From Canna indica (Eukaryota > Streptophyta > Magnoliopsida > Zingiberales > Cannaceae): a stretch of DNA of 64,000 nt. Within the stretch, counting starts at the first letter, position 1; each line of letters starts with the position of its first letter. The notes below the pieces were generated by a model. The model saw only the letters and a list, made by a program, of their open reading frames with translations, was not told where the DNA came from and made no database searches. Below are positions 1-11,243 of the stretch, one piece after another. The translations under genes and the position numbers were made by a program. The stretch covers positions 88,404,001 to 88,468,000 of the forward strand of contig CP136892.1 of assembly GCA_034359265.1 (NCBI GenBank). Reading direction: 5' to 3'.

Positions 1-103
1 CAGCTCGGCATGGCTTGGCTGGGCATGGCTGGGCTTGGCTAGGCTCAACTAGGCTCGACTCTGCAAGGCTAGGCTCAGGTCACTTCAGCTTGGCCCGTCT
101 CGG

Positions 104-337
104 CTAGGATAGACAGTTGGCTCGGATAAGCATGAACGACTTGGCGTAACTTAACAAATAGATAGGCTAAGCCGAGCCGAGTGAAGTTGAGCCTAACTAA
201 GTCTGAGTCGGTTCGAGAAGAGCTAAGTGTTCTAAACCGAGCCAAGCTTAGTTCAGCCAAGCTGAGCCGAGCCGAGTCTAGTCGAGCCTTGACAATCCGA
301 GCCGTTCGCGCCTAACCAAAACAACTGCCTATCCTAG
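104..337 (-). repeat. Type A inverted-repeat module 1
   Basis: Left arm starts CTAGGATA and right arm ends TATCCTAG; arms of about 25 bp or more are reverse complements. The interior holds the diagnostic CTAAGTGT (minus orientation, defined against CACACTTAG) and the word AACAAATAGATAGGC. Confidence 0.8.
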
Positions 338-610
338 CCGAGACGAGCTGAGTCTAGCCAAGTTGAGCCTAGCTAAGCTCAGCCAAGCCGAGCCGAGCCA
401 AGCTCAGCCAAGCCAAGCCAAGCCAAGCAAAGCCAAGCCATCCCCAACCAAGCTGAGCCGAGCCGTGCCAAGGCGAGATGAGCCGAGCCAAGCCGAGCCG
501 TGCCAAGCCAAGCCAAGCCGAGTCGTGCCAAGCCAAGCCAAGCCGAGCCGTGCCAAGCCAAGCCAAGTCAAGCCCAGCCAAGCCAAACCAAGCCAAGCCA
601 ACCTCACATC

Positions 611-676
611 ATGCGTAGAATTTTTTTCGAACTAATTTGAACTCCGTTTTCAGTTTTGTCAAATTCTTTCCAAACG
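611..676 (+). repeat. AT-rich tag A
   Basis: Starts ATGCGTAGAATTTTTTTCG and runs through a TTTTGTCAAATTCTTTCCAA end. It aligns with the S293 portion containing CCAGAATTT and CTGTCAGG. The GGCTT phase resumes immediately after it. Confidence 0.8.
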
Positions 677-956
677 GCTTGGCTTGGCTTGGATAGGCTT
701 AGCTAGGGACAACTTAGCTAGGCTCGACTAGGCTCAGCTAAGCTCGGCTCATCTCGGATTTGCTGAACTGTGCTTGGTTCAGTTTGGCTCACTCAACTTC
801 GCTTGGCTTGGCTCGTCTCGGCTTGGCACGGCTCGGCTCGACTTGGCACGGCTGGGCTTGGCTTGGCTGGGCTTAGCTAGGCTCAACTTGGCTTGACTCG
901 TCTCGACTCGGCTCTGCTAGGCTAGGCTTAGGTCAGCTCATATTGGCTCGTCTCGG

Positions 957-1220
957 CTAGGATAGGCAGTCGGTTCGGGTAGGCGCGAACGGCTCGGCTT
1001 GGCTAGGCTTGACTAGGCTCGACTAGACTCGACTAGACTCGGCTCGGCTTAGCTTGGTTGAACTATGCTTGGCTCGGTTTGGCACACTTAGCTCTACTCG
1101 AACCGGCTCGGACTGGGTTAGGCTCAACTTTGCTCGGCTCGGCTCAGCTCCGCTTAGCCTATCTATTTGTTAAGCTACGCCGAATCATTCACGCCTAATC
1201 GAGCCAACTGCCTATCCTAG
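957..1220 (+). repeat. Type A inverted-repeat module 2
   Basis: Contains CACACTTAGC on the plus strand. Arms are GGATAGGCAGT on the left and ACTGCCTATCC on the right. It is inverted relative to module 1. Confidence 0.8.
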
Positions 1221-1407
1221 CCGAGATGAGCCAAGCTAAAGTGACCTGAGCCGAGCCTTGCAAAGCCGAGCTGAGTCGAGCCTAGTTGAGCCTAGCGAAG
1301 CCCAATCAAGCCGAGCCGAGTCAAGCCAAGCCGAGCAGAGCTGAGTCGAGCCAAGCCAAGCCAAGCCAAGCCAAGCCCAGCCCAGCCTAGCCTAGCCAAG
1401 CCAAGCC

Positions 1408-1454
1408 ATGCTTGTAAAGAATCTGACAGACCTAAAAACAGAGTTCAAATGAGT
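1408..1454 (-). repeat. AT-rich tag A, truncated
   Basis: Holds AATCTGACAGA and the GAGTTCAAATGAG part. The GAAAAAAATTCTACGCATGA end is missing and pentamer DNA follows directly. The same truncation occurs in the 3816 copy. Confidence 0.75.
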
Positions 1455-1862
1455 CGGCTAGTCTTGGCTTGGCTGGGCTTGGCTATGCTCGACTTGGCTA
1501 GGCTTGGAAGGGCTCAGCTTGGCTCATCTCAGCTTGGTTGGGCTTGGCTGGGCTTGGCTCAGCTCGGCTCGGCTTGACTTAGCTCGGCTTGGCTTGGCTT
1601 GGCTGGGCTTCACTTTGCTCGGCTCGACTTGGCTTGGCTTGGCTTGGCTTGGTTCGGCTCGGCTCGACTTGGCTTGGCTTGGCTGGGCTTCTCTTGGCTC
1701 AACTAGGCTCGACTCAGCTCGGCTCTGTAAGGCTAGGCTCAGGTCACTTCAGCTTGGCTCATCTCTGCTAGGATAGGCAATTGGCTCGGTTAGACGTGAA
1801 CGACTCGGCGTAGCTTAACAAATAGATAGGTTAAGCCAAACCCAGCCAAGCCAACCTCACAC

Positions 1863-1932
1863 CATACGTAGAATTTTTTACGAACTCAATTGAACTCCAT
1901 TTTCATTTTTGTTAGATTCTTTGCAAGCATGG
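1863..1932 (+). repeat. AT-rich tag A
   Basis: Complete copy from ATACGTAGAATT to GCAAGCATGG. It follows a module left arm (near 1764-1830) whose right half is missing. Confidence 0.8.
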
Positions 1933-2349
1933 CTTGGCTTGGCTAGGCTTGTGCGGCTTGGATAGCCAAGCCTAGCCAAACTTGTGGTGAGGTTGGCTTT
2001 GCTAGGCTGGGCTTGAATAGGCTAGGCTTGGCTCTTCTCGGCTTGGCACGCCTCGGCTTGGCTTGGCTGGGCTTCGCTTGGCTCGTCTTGCCATGGCTTG
2101 GCTCAGCTTGGCTCGGCTTGGCTTGGCTTCACTCGGTTCTGCTTGGATTGGATTGGCTTGGCTGGGCTTGGCTAGGCTCAACTTGGCTCGACTCGGCTCG
2201 GCTCAGCTCTGCTAGGCTAGGCTGAGGTCAGCTCAAATTGGCTCGTGTAGGATAGCTCGGCTTTGCTGGCTTTGCTAGGATCAACTAGGCTTGACTCGGC
2301 TCGGCTCTGCAAGGCTAGGCTCAGGTCACTTCAGCTTGGCTCGTCTCGG

Positions 2350-2573
2350 CTAGGATAGACATTTGGGTCGGATAAGCATGAATGACTCGGCGTAGCTTAA
2401 CAAATAGATATGCTAAGCCGAGCCGAGCTGAGCCGAGCAAAGTTTAGCCTAACTGAGTCTGAGCCGATTCAAGCAGAGCTAAGTGTACCAAACTGATCCA
2501 AGCTGAACCGAGCCGAGTTTAGTCGAGCCTAGCCGAGCCGTTCGCGCGTAACCGAACCAACTGCTTATCCTAG
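2350..2573 (-). repeat. Type A inverted-repeat module 3
   Basis: Interior carries CTAAGTGTACC. Left arm GGATAGAC is diverged; right arm is CTGCTTATCCTAG. Confidence 0.78.
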
Positions 2574-3400
2574 CCGAGATGAGCCAATATGAGCTGACTT
2601 GAGCCTAGCCTAGCAGAGTCGAGCCGAGCTGAGTCGAGCCAAATTGAGCCTAGCTAAGCCCAGCCGAGCCAAGCCAACCCAACCCAAGCCGAGCCAAGCC
2701 GTGCCAAGGCAAGCCGAGCCGAGCCAAGCCAAGTCGAGCCGTGCCAAGCCGTGCTGAGCCCATCCACACCAAACCTAGCCAAGCCAACCTCACAGTTCAG
2801 CAAATCCGAGTCAAGTTGAGCCGAGCTTCGCTGTGCCTAGTCGAGCCTAGCCAAGCTGTCCCTAGCTAAGCCTATCCAAGCCAAGACAAGCCTAGCCAAG
2901 CCTAGCCAAGCCAAGCCAAGTCGAGCCGTGCCAAGCCGTGCTTGGCTTGGCTTGGCTTGGCTTGGCTTGGCTTGGCTTGGCTTGGCTAGGCTTGGCTTGG
3001 CTTGGCTTGGCTTGGCTAGGCTTGGCTTGGCTTGGCTAGGCTTGGCTAGGCTTGTCTTGGCTTGGATAGGCTTAGCTAGGGACAGCTTGGCTAGGCTCGA
3101 CTAGGCACAGCGAAGCTCGGCTCAACTTGACTCGGATTTGCTGAACTGTGCTTGGCTCAGTTTGGCTCACTCAACTTCGCTTGGCTCGGCTCGGCTCATC
3201 TCGGCTTGGCACAGCATGGCTCGGCTATGCTTGGCTTGGCTTGGCATGGCTTGCCTTGGCTTGGCTAGGCTTGGCTGGGCTTGGCCGGGCTTGGCTAGGC
3301 TCGGCTTGGCTGGGCTTAGCTAGGCTTAACTTGGCTCGACTCAGCTCGGCTCGACTAGGCTAGGCTAGGCTCAGGTCAACTCATATTGGCTCATTTGGGC

Positions 3401-3642
3401 AAGGATAGGCAGTTGATTCGGTTAGTCGCGAATGCCTCAGCTTGCTAGGCTCGACTAGACTCGGCTCGGCTCAACTTTGCTGAACTGAGCTTGGCTCGGT
3501 TTGGCACACTTAGCTCTGCTCGAACCGACTCAGACTGAGTTAGGTTCAACTTTGCTCGGCTCGACTGGGCTTGGCTTAGCCTATCTATTTATTAAGCTGT
3601 GCTGAGTCATTCACGCCTAACCAAGCCAACTACCTATCCTAG
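3401..3642 (+). repeat. Type A inverted-repeat module 4
   Basis: Left arm GGATAGGCAGTTG, right arm CAACTACCTATCCTAG, interior GGCACACTTAGC. Confidence 0.8.
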
Positions 3643-3815
3643 CTGAGACGAGCCTAGCTGAAGTGACCTAAGCCTAGCCTTGAAGAGCCGAGCCGAGTCG
3701 AGCCTAGTTGAGCCTTGTGAAGCACAGCCAAGCCAAGCCGAGTCGAGTCAAGCCGAGTCGAGCCAAGCCGAGCCAAGCCAAGCTAAGCCAAGCCAGGCCT
3801 AGCCAAGCCAAGCCA

Positions 3816-3862
3816 TGCTTGCAAAGAATCTGACAGACCTAAAAACAGAGTTTAAATGAGTT
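3816..3862 (-). repeat. AT-rich tag A, truncated
   Basis: Same shortened form as the 1408 copy, ending after TTTAAATGAG. The shared breakpoint implies the two units were copied from one truncated parent. Confidence 0.75.
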
Positions 3863-4099
3863 GGTTAGTCTTAGCTTGGCTGGGCTTGGCTATCCTCGAC
3901 TTGGCTAGGCTTGGAAGTGCTCGGCTTGGCTCATCTCGGCTTGGTTGGGCTTGGCTTGGCTCAGCTCGGCTCGGCTCGACTTGGCTTGGCTTGGCTCAGC
4001 TCGGCTCAACTCGACTTGGCTCGACTTGGCTTGGCTTGTCTCGGCTCGACTCAACTTGGCTTGGCTTCTCTTGGCTCAACTAGGCTCGACTCGACTCGG

Positions 4100-4271
4100 C
4101 TATGCAAGGCTAGGCTCAGGTCACTTCAGTTTGGCTCATCTAGGCTAGGATAGGCAGTTGGCTCGATTAGGCGTGAACGACTTGGCTATGCAAGGCTAGG
4201 CTCAGGTCACTTCAGCTTGGCTCATCTAGGCTAGGATAGGCAGTTGGCTCGGTTAGGCGTGAACGACTCGG
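4100..4271 (+). repeat. 86 bp tandem duplication at a module left arm
   Basis: The segment starting CTATGCAAGGCTAGGCTCAG at 4100 begins again at 4186. The two copies differ at only a few bases, so the duplication is recent. It doubles the left arm of module 5, and only the second copy is continuous with the module interior. Confidence 0.88.
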
Positions 4272-4469
4272 CGTAGCTTAACAAATAGATAGGCTAAGCC
4301 GAGCTGAGCTGAGCCGAGCGAAGTTGAGCCTAACCGAGTTCGAGCTGGTTCGAGTAGAGCTAAGTGTGCCAAACCGAGCCAAGCTAAGTCGAGCCGAGTC
4401 TAGTCGAGCCTAGTCAAGCCTAGCCAAGCCAAGTCGTTCGTGCCTACCCGAATCAACTGCCTATCCTAG
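4231..4469 (-). repeat. Type A inverted-repeat module 5
   Basis: Arms GGATAGGCAGTTGGCTCGG and AACTGCCTATCCTAG; interior CTAAGTGTGCC. Confidence 0.8.
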
Positions 4470-4570
4470 CCTAGACGAGCCAATCTGAGCTTACCTCAGC
4501 CTAGCCTAGTAGAGCTGAGCCGAGCCGAGTCGAGCCAAGTTGAGCCTAGCTAAGCCCAGCCAAGCCGAGC

Positions 4571-4720
4571 CAAGCCAAGCCAAGCCAAGCCAAGCCAAGC
4601 CAAGCCAAGCCAAGCCAAGCCAAGCCAAGCCAAGCCAAGCCAAGCCAAGCCAAGCCAAGCCAAGCCAAGCCAAGCCAAGCCAAGCCAAGCCAAGCCAAGC
4701 CAAGCCAAGCCAAGCCAAGC
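4571..4720 (-). repeat. Perfect AAGCC array, about 30 units
   Basis: An uninterrupted run of the pentamer, the longest perfect tract in the window. It sits between module 5 and the next AT tag, where other units hold a mixed-variant tract of similar role. Perfect homogeneity against a diverged background indicates recent slippage or conversion. Assembly length here is uncertain. Confidence 0.95.
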
Positions 4721-4786
4721 TGAGTCGTGCCAAGCCGAGACGAGTCGAGCCGTGCCAAGCCAAGCCTAGCCTAGCCAACCTCACAT

Positions 4787-4855
4787 CATACGTAGAATTT
4801 TTTTCGAATTCAATTGAACTCCGTTTTCAGTTATGTTAGATTCTTTGCAAGCATG
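4787..4855 (+). repeat. AT-rich tag A
   Basis: Complete, ending TTCTTTGCAAGCATGG. It follows the perfect pentamer tract directly apart from about 65 bp of mixed pentamers. Confidence 0.8.
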
Positions 4856-5221
4856 GCTTGACTTGGCTAGGCTTGTCTCGGCTTGGATAGCCAAGCCTAG
4901 CCAAACTTGTGGTGAGGTTGGCTTGGCTGGGCTCGTCTTGTCTCATCTCGGCTTGGCACGCCTCGGCTTGGCTTGGCTGAGCTTCACATTGCTTGGCTCG
5001 GCTTGCCATCGCTTGGCTTGGTTTGGCTCGGCACGGCTTGTCTTGACTCGGCTTGGCTTGGCTCAGCTCGGCTTGGCTTGGGTTGGCTTGGCTTGACTTG
5101 GCTTGGCTTGGATTGGATTGGCTTGACTGGGATTGGCTGGGTTTCTCTAGGCTAAACTAGGCTCGACTCGGCTCGGCTCTGCAAGGCTGGGCTCAGGTCA
5201 CTTCAGCTTGGCTCATCTCGA

Positions 5222-5460
5222 CTAGGATAGGCATTTGGGTCGGATAAGCATGAACGACTCGGCGTAGCTTAACAAATAGATAGGCTAAGCCGAGCCGATC
5301 TGAGCCGAGCGAAGTTGAGCCTAACTGGGTCTGAGCCGATTCGAGTAGAGCTAAGTGTGCCAAACCGAGCCAAGCTGAGCCGAGCCGAGTCTAGTCGAGT
5401 CTAGTCGAGCCTTGCCAAGCTGAGTCGTTCGCGCCTAACCAAACCCACTGCCTATCCTAG
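5222..5460 (-). repeat. Type A inverted-repeat module 6
   Basis: Left arm shares the GGATAGGCATTTGGGTCGG variant with module 3, which suggests the two are close relatives. Right arm is ACTGCCTATCCTAG. Confidence 0.8.
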
Positions 5461-6756
5461 TCGAGATGAGCCAATATGAGCTGACCTGAGCCTAGCCTAG
5501 CTGAGTCGAGCCGAGCTGAGTCGAACCAAATTGAGCCTAGCTAAGCCCAGCCCAGCCCAGCCCAGCCAAGCCAAGCCTTGACTTGGCTAGGTTGGGCTTG
5601 GATAGGCTAGGCTTGGCTTGGTTTGGCAGGGCTCGGCTTGGCTCATCTCGGCTTGACACGCCTCGCCTTGGCTTGGCTTGGCTCAGCTCGGTTTGTCATG
5701 GCTTGGCTTAGTTTGGCTCGGCTCGACTTGGCTTGGCTTGGCTTGGCTCAGCTCAGCTTGGCTTGGCTTGGCTTGGCTCAGCTCGGCTCAGCTCGGTTTG
5801 GCTTGGTTTGGCTTGGCTCAGCACGGCTCAGCTCGACATGGCTTGACTTGGCTCTACTTGGCTTGCTGGGCTTCGCTTGGCTCGGCTCAGCTTGCCATGG
5901 TTTGGCTTGGTTTAGCTCGGCTCGGCTTGGCTTGGCTGGGCATGGCTGGGCTTCGCTAGGCTTGTCTCCGCTTGGATAGCCAAGCCTAGCCAAACTTGTT
6001 GTGAGGTTGGCTTGGCTCGGCTTGGCTAGGCTGGGCTTGGATAGGCTAGGCTTGGCTTGGCTCATCTCGGCTTGGCTTGGTTGGGCTTGACTTGACTCTG
6101 CTTGCCTTGGCTGGGCTTGGCTCGGCTTGCCATGGCTTGGCTTGGTTTGGCTCGGCTCGGCTTGGCTTGGCTCTGCTCGACTCGGCTTGGTTGGGCTTGG
6201 CTTGGCTTGGCTTGGCTTGGCTTGGCTAGGCTCAACTTGGCTCGACTCGGCTCGGCTAAGCTCTGTTAGGCTAGGCAGAGGTCAACTTAGATTGGCTCAT
6301 CTAGGCTTGGATAGGCAGTTGGTTCGGGTGGGCGTGAAAGGTCGGCTTGGCTAGGCTTGACTAGGCTCGACTAGACTCGGGTCGGCTTAGCTTGGTTGAA
6401 CTGAGCTTGGCTCGGATTGGCACACTTAGCTCTCCTCGAACCGGCTCGGACTCGGCTAGGCTCAACTTCGCTCGGCTCGGCTCGGCTCAATATGGCTTAG
6501 TTTAGCCGTGCCCAGCCGAGCCTAGCCAAGCCAAGTCAAGCCGAGCCGAACCAAGTCGAGCCAAGCCAAGCCAAGCCAAGCCAAGCCGAGACAAGCTGAG
6601 TCGAGCCCAGCCAACCAAGCCGAGCCAAGTCGAGCCGAGCCGAGCTTAGCCAAGCCAAGCCCAACCAAGCCAAGATGAGCCAAACCAAGCCCTGCCAAGC
6701 CTAGCCAAGTCGAGCATAGCCAAGCCCAACCAAGCCCAACCAAGCCAAGACTAGCC

Positions 6757-6804
6757 AACTCATTTGAACTATGTTTTTAGGTGTGTCAGATTCTTTGCAA
6801 GTAT
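6757..6804 (+). repeat. AT-rich tag A, truncated at its left end
   Basis: Begins at ACTCATTTGAACTATG, lacking the CGTAGAATTTTTTTCG start, and ends TTCTTTGCAAGTATGG. Confidence 0.72.
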
Positions 6805-7318
6805 GGCTTGGCTTGGCTTGGCTTGGCTAGGCTTGGCTAGGCATGGCTTAGCTGGGCTTGGCTTGGCTCGGCTCAGCTCGGCTTGGTTTGGCTGGGCTTC
6901 ACTATGCTCAACTAGCCTCGACTCGGCTCGGCTGCTAGGCTCAGGTCACTTCAGCTTGGCTCATCTCGACTAGGATAGGCAGTTGGCTCGGTTAGGCGTG
7001 AATGACTCGGCGTAGTTTAACGAATAGATAGGCTAAGCTGAGCCGAGCCGAGTCGAGCCAAGTTGAGCCTAGCTAAGCCCAGCCAAGCCGAGCCTAGCCA
7101 AGCCAAGACAAGCCAAGTCAAGCCAAGCCAAGCCAAGTCGAGCTGAGCCGTGCCAAACCGAGATGAGCCGAACCAAGCGAAGTTGAGTGAGCAAAACCGA
7201 GCCAAGCACAGTTCAGCAAATTTGAGCCGAGCCGAGCTTAGCTGAGCCTAGTCGAGCCTAGCCAAGCTGACCCTAGCTAAGCCTATCCAAGCCAAGACAA
7301 GCTTAGCCAAGCCAAGCA

Positions 7319-7388
7319 ATGCTTGGACAAAATTTGACAGAATTGAAAACGGAGTTCAAATGAGTTCGAAAAAAATTCTACGCATGAT
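7319..7388 (-). repeat. AT-rich tag A
   Basis: Complete minus copy ending AATTCTACGCATGATGTGAG. The usual GCAAAGAATC is GACAAAATTT here. Confidence 0.78.
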
Positions 7389-7653
7389 GTGAGGTTGGCT
7401 TGGCTAGGTTTTACTTGGCTGGGCGTGGCTAGGCTTGGCATGGCTTGGCTTGGCACGGCTCGGCTCGCCTTGGCACGGCTTGGCTTGGCTGGGCCTGGCT
7501 TGGCTTGGCTTGGCTTGACTTTGCTTTGCTTGGTTTGGCTTGGCTTGGCTGAGCTCGGCTCGGCTCGGATCGGCTCGGCTGGGCTTAGCTAGGCTCAACT
7601 TGGCTCGACTCTGCTAGGCTAGGCTCAAGTCAGCTCATATTGGCTTGTCTCGG

Positions 7654-7881
7654 CTAGGATTGGCAGTTGGTTCGATTAGACGCGAATGGCTCGGCTTGGC
7701 AAGGCTCGACTAGACGCGGCTCAGCTCAGCTTGGCTGAACTAAGCTTGGATCAGTTTGGCACACTTAGCTCTGCTTGAACCGCCTCAAACTCAGTTAGGC
7801 TCAACTTTGCTCGGCTTATCTCGGCTCGGCTTAAGCTACGCCGAGTCGTTCATGCTTATCCGAGCCAACTGCCTATCCTAG
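7654..7881 (+). repeat. Type A inverted-repeat module 7
   Basis: Interior GGCACACTTAGC. The left arm GGATTGGCAGTTGG has one change in the core; the right arm is CAACTGCCTATCCTAG. Confidence 0.78.
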
Positions 7882-8330
7882 CCGAGACGAGCCAAGCTGA
7901 AGTGTCCTGAGCCTAGCCTTGCAGAGCCGAGCTGAGTCGAGCCTAGTTGAGCCTAGCGAAGCCCAGCCAAGCCAAACCAAGCCAAACCAAGCCGAGCCAA
8001 GCCATGCCAAGCCAAGCTGAGCTGAGCCAAACCAAGCCAAGCCATGGCAAGCCGAGCCGAGACAAGTGAAGCCCAGCCAAGCCAAGTAGAACCAAGCCAA
8101 GCCATGCCAAGCCGAGCCGAGCCGAGCCCAGCCAAGCCAAGTCGAGCTGAGCCAAGCCAAGCCGAGCTGAGCCAAGCCAAGCTGAGCCAAGCCAAGCCAA
8201 GCCGAGCTGAGCCAAATCTAGCCAAGCCAAGCCGAGCCGAGCTGCGCCAAGAGAAGCCGAGCCGAGCCGAGCCGAGCTGAGCCAAACCAAGCTAAGCCAT
8301 GGCAAGCCGAGTTGAGCCAAGCCCAGCCAA

Positions 8331-8430
8331 GTCAAGCCGAGGCATGATAAGCTGAGATGAGCCAAGCCAAGCCCACCCAAGTCAAGCCGAGGCGTGATAA
8401 GCTGAGATGAGCCAAGCCGAGCCCTGCCAA
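8331..8430 (-). repeat. 50 bp tandem duplication in pentamer DNA
   Basis: GTCAAGCCGAGGC followed by a GATAAGCTGAGATGAGCC stretch occurs at 8331 and again at 8381, nearly unchanged. The period is ten pentamers, so the register of the 5-base repeat is preserved. Confidence 0.8.
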
Positions 8431-8579
8431 GCCAAGCCAAGCCCTGCCAAGCCAAGCCAAGCCAAGCCTAGCCTATCCAAGCCCAGCCTAGCCAAGCCTA
8501 GCCAAGCCAACCTCACAACAAGTTTGGCCAGGCTTGGCTATCCAAGCCGAGACAAGACTAGCCAAGCCGAGACAAGCCT

Positions 8580-8646
8580 AGCAAAGAATCTGACAGAACT
8601 GAAAACGAAGTTCAATTGAGTTCGAAAAAAATTCTACGTATGATGT
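8580..8646 (-). repeat. AT-rich tag A
   Basis: Complete; last type A tag before the type B block. It ends ATTCTACGTATGATGTCAGG. Confidence 0.78.
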
Positions 8647-8811
8647 CAGGTTGGCTTGGCTAGGTTTGGCTAGGCTGTGCTTGGCTTGGCACGGCTCGGC
8701 TCATCTCGGCTTGGCACGACTCAGCTTGGCTTGGCTTGGCTTGGCTTGGCTTGGCTTAGCTCAATTTGTCTTGGCTTAGCCAACTAAGCTAGGCTTAGCC
8801 AAGCGTTCGGA

Positions 8812-8873
8812 TCAGCTTAGCCTATCTACTTGTTTAGCTATGCCGATCCGTTGACGCCTAATCGAGCCAACTG
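8812..8873 (+). repeat. Half-module B, partial, at the A/B border
   Basis: Only the right part is present: TTAGCCTATCTACTTG through CCTAATCGAGCCAACTGG. It is the first type B signature from the left. Confidence 0.65.
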
Positions 8874-9113
8874 GAGCCAAGCCAAGACAAGCAGCCTAGC
8901 CATGCCAAGCCAAGCTTAATCGAGCCAAGCCAAACAAACCTGAGCTGAGCTGAACCAAACCGAGCTGAGCTGAGCCTAGTCAAGCCAAACTAAGCCTAGT
9001 CGAGCCAAACCAAGCTGAGCCTAGCTAAGCCTAGCCAAGCCAAACTGAGATGGGCCAAGCAAAGCCTAGTCTAGCCAAGCTGAGCCTAGCTCATCCCAAC
9101 CAAGCCAGCCTCA

Positions 9114-9207
9114 CATCACGCGTATAATTTTTTTCGAACTCATATGCAATTTGCTAAAAACGGACTTCGTATGAGTAAGTAATGATTTTTCGAACTCATA
9201 TCGTGCC
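9114..9207 (+). repeat. AT-rich tag B
   Basis: Complete and the least diverged from S293: CATATGC, GCTAAAAACGGACTTCG, TATGAGTAAGTAATGATTTT and CGAACTC follow in the same order and spacing as in the satellite monomer. Confidence 0.85.
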
Positions 9208-9639
9208 CGGCTCGAATTGGCTCTGCCCGCTTGGCCTCAGCTGGCTTGGCTTGGCTCAACTTAGCTCGACTCGGCTTGGCTTGGCTATGCATGGCTTGGC
9301 AGGGCTTATATATGCTCAGCTTGGCTCGTCTCGACTCGACTAGGCTCAGTTTGGCTCGGCTCGAGTCTTTCTGACAGATTCAGATCGAACGGAGTTGAGT
9401 CAAACCGAGCCAAGCTCAGTTCAGCTGAGCTGAGCCTAGTCGAGCCGAGCCGAGTCGAGTCGAGTCTAGCTAAGCCCCGCCAAGCCAAGGACAATTGAGC
9501 CGAGCCGAGCCTTGCCAAGCCCAGCCAAGGGAACTCGAGCCAAGACGTGCCGAGCCAAGCGCAACTATTCCAATCCCAGCCTAGCCATGTCCAGCCAAAC
9601 AAAGCTGAGCCAAGCCACCTGTGGCCAGCCGAGCCGAGC

Positions 9640-9733
9640 AAGATACGAGTTCGTAAAATCATTACTTAATCATACGAAGTCCATTTTTAGCAAATTGCAT
9701 ATGAGTTCTAAAAATATTCTACGCTTGATGTGA
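9640..9733 (-). repeat. AT-rich tag B
   Basis: Minus copy from AAGATACGAGTTCG to TTCTACGCTTGATGTGA. Together with the plus copy at 9114 it frames a 0.4 kb inverted pair. Confidence 0.82.
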
Positions 9734-10330
9734 AGTTTGCTTGGTTGAGCTTAGCTAGGCTCAGTTTGGCATGATTGTCTTGGTTAGGCTCAGCATTGCT
9801 TGGCTGGGCTTGGCTTAGCTTAGCTTGGCTTGACTTGGCTTGATTAGGCTTGGCTTGGCTTATCTTGGCTTGGCTTGGCTGGGCTTGGCTAGGCTTAGAT
9901 TGGCTCGGCTCGATTAGGCTCAGTTTGGCTCAACTAGTCTCAACTCAGCTGAGCTAGGCTCGGCTCAGCTCAGCTGAACTGAGCTTGGCTCGGTTTGACT
10001 CAGCTCTGCTCGAACTAGCTTTGTCAAAAAAACTCGGTTGGCTTGGCTTGGCTTGGGCTAGGCTTGGCTTGGCTTGTCTTGTCTTGGCTGGGCTAGGCTT
10101 GGCTTGGCTTGTGTCGGCTAGGCTTGGCTTCACTAGGCTGGGCTTGGCTAGGCTTGGCTTGGCTTGGCTCGACTAGGCTTGGCTAGGCTCGGCTAGGCTA
10201 GGCTTGGCTTGGCTTGGCTTGGCTAGGCTCGGCTTGGCTTGGCTTAGCTAGGCACAACTTGGCTCGGCTCGGCTCGACTAGGATCAGTTTGGCTCGACCA
10301 ATCTCAGCTCAGCTTGGCTCGGTTTGACTT

Positions 10331-10460
10331 AACTCTGCTCGAACCAGCTCTGTTAGAAAGACTCGGTAGGCTCAGCTTCGCTCGGCTCGATTCGGATCGG
10401 CTTAGCCTATCTACGTGTTGAGCCACGTCGAGCTGTTATTGCCTAATCGAGCCAACTGGA
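10331..10460 (+). repeat. Half-module B
   Basis: Complete: AACTCTGCTCGAACCAGC, GTTAGAAAGACTCGG, TAGCCTATCTACGTG, ending GAGCCAACTGG. Confidence 0.78.
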
Positions 10461-11149
10461 GCCAAGCCAATCTGAGCCAGCCAAGCAAAGCCGAGCCTAG
10501 CCTAGCCAAGCCTAGCCAAGCCTAGCCAAGCCTAGCCAAGCCTAGCCAAGCCTAGCCTAGCCAAGTTGAGCCGAGCAAAACCGAATCGAGCTGAGCTCAG
10601 CCTAGTCGAACCAAACCAAGCTGAGCCTAGCTAAGCCCGCCCAGCCAAGCCGAACCGAGATGAGCAAAGCCAAGGCCAATCAAGTCAAGCTGAGCCTAGC
10701 TAAGCCCAGCCTAGCCACCTAAGGCCAGCCGAGCAAGATACGAGTTGGGCTCAGCTAGGCTTGGCTTGGCTTGGCTTGGCTCGACTTAGCTCGACTCGGC
10801 TTGGCTTGGCTGTGCATGGCTTGGCAGGGCTTATCTATGCTCAGCTTGGCTCGTCTCGACTCGACTAGGCTCAGTTTGGCTCGGCTCGAGTCTTTCTGAC
10901 AGATTCGGATCGAGCGGAGTTGAGTCAAATCGAGCCAAGCTAAGTTCAGCCGAGCTGAGCTGAGCTGAGCCTAGTCGAGCCGAGCCGCGCCTAGCTAAGC
11001 CCAGCCAAGCATAGCCAAGCCGCGCCGAGCCTTGCCAAGCCCAGCCAAGCCAAGTCGAGCCAAGCCTTGCCGAGCCAAGCGCAGCTATTCCCAGCCCAGC
11101 CTAGCCACCTAAGGCCAGCCGAGCCGAGCCGAGCCAATTCGAGCCAAGC

Positions 11150-11243
11150 AAGATACGAGTTTGTAAAATCATTACTTATTCATACAAAGTCCATTTTTAG
11201 CAAATTGTATATGAGTTCGAAAAATATTCTACGCTTGATGTGA
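11150..11243 (-). repeat. AT-rich tag B
   Basis: Carries AAATTGTATATGAGTTCG, a variant shared with the 14769 copy but not with the 9640 copy. Confidence 0.82.

Larger units (their letters stand above)
1..8790. repeat. Pentamer satellite block, type A, left arm
   Basis: Degenerate tandem pentamers (GGCTT on the plus strand, AAGCC when inverted; variants GAGCC, TAGCC, GAGTC) fill the block. Orientation flips every 200-600 bases, so long stretches are self-complementary. Seven complete inverted-repeat modules and eight AT-rich tags are embedded and listed separately. Truncated modules, with only the left arm, lie near 1764-1830, 6291-6340 and 6960-7035. The order of variant pentamers is kept from unit to unit, so this is an old array of complex units and not a fresh microsatellite expansion. 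I see no gene, tRNA or transposon domain here. Confidence 0.93.

Noticed and set aside
4571..4720. Telomeric repeat
   Set aside because: AAGCC/GGCTT does not match plant (TTTAGGG), vertebrate-type (TTAGGG) or other telomere motifs known to me, and strand orientation alternates.
363..8619. Many open frames of 60-170 codons on both strands in the left pentamer blocks
   Set aside because: A 5-base repeat has the same stop-free reading in every frame (KPSQA on one strand, GLAWL on the other). The proteins are pure five-residue repeats with no domain and overlap each other on both strands.
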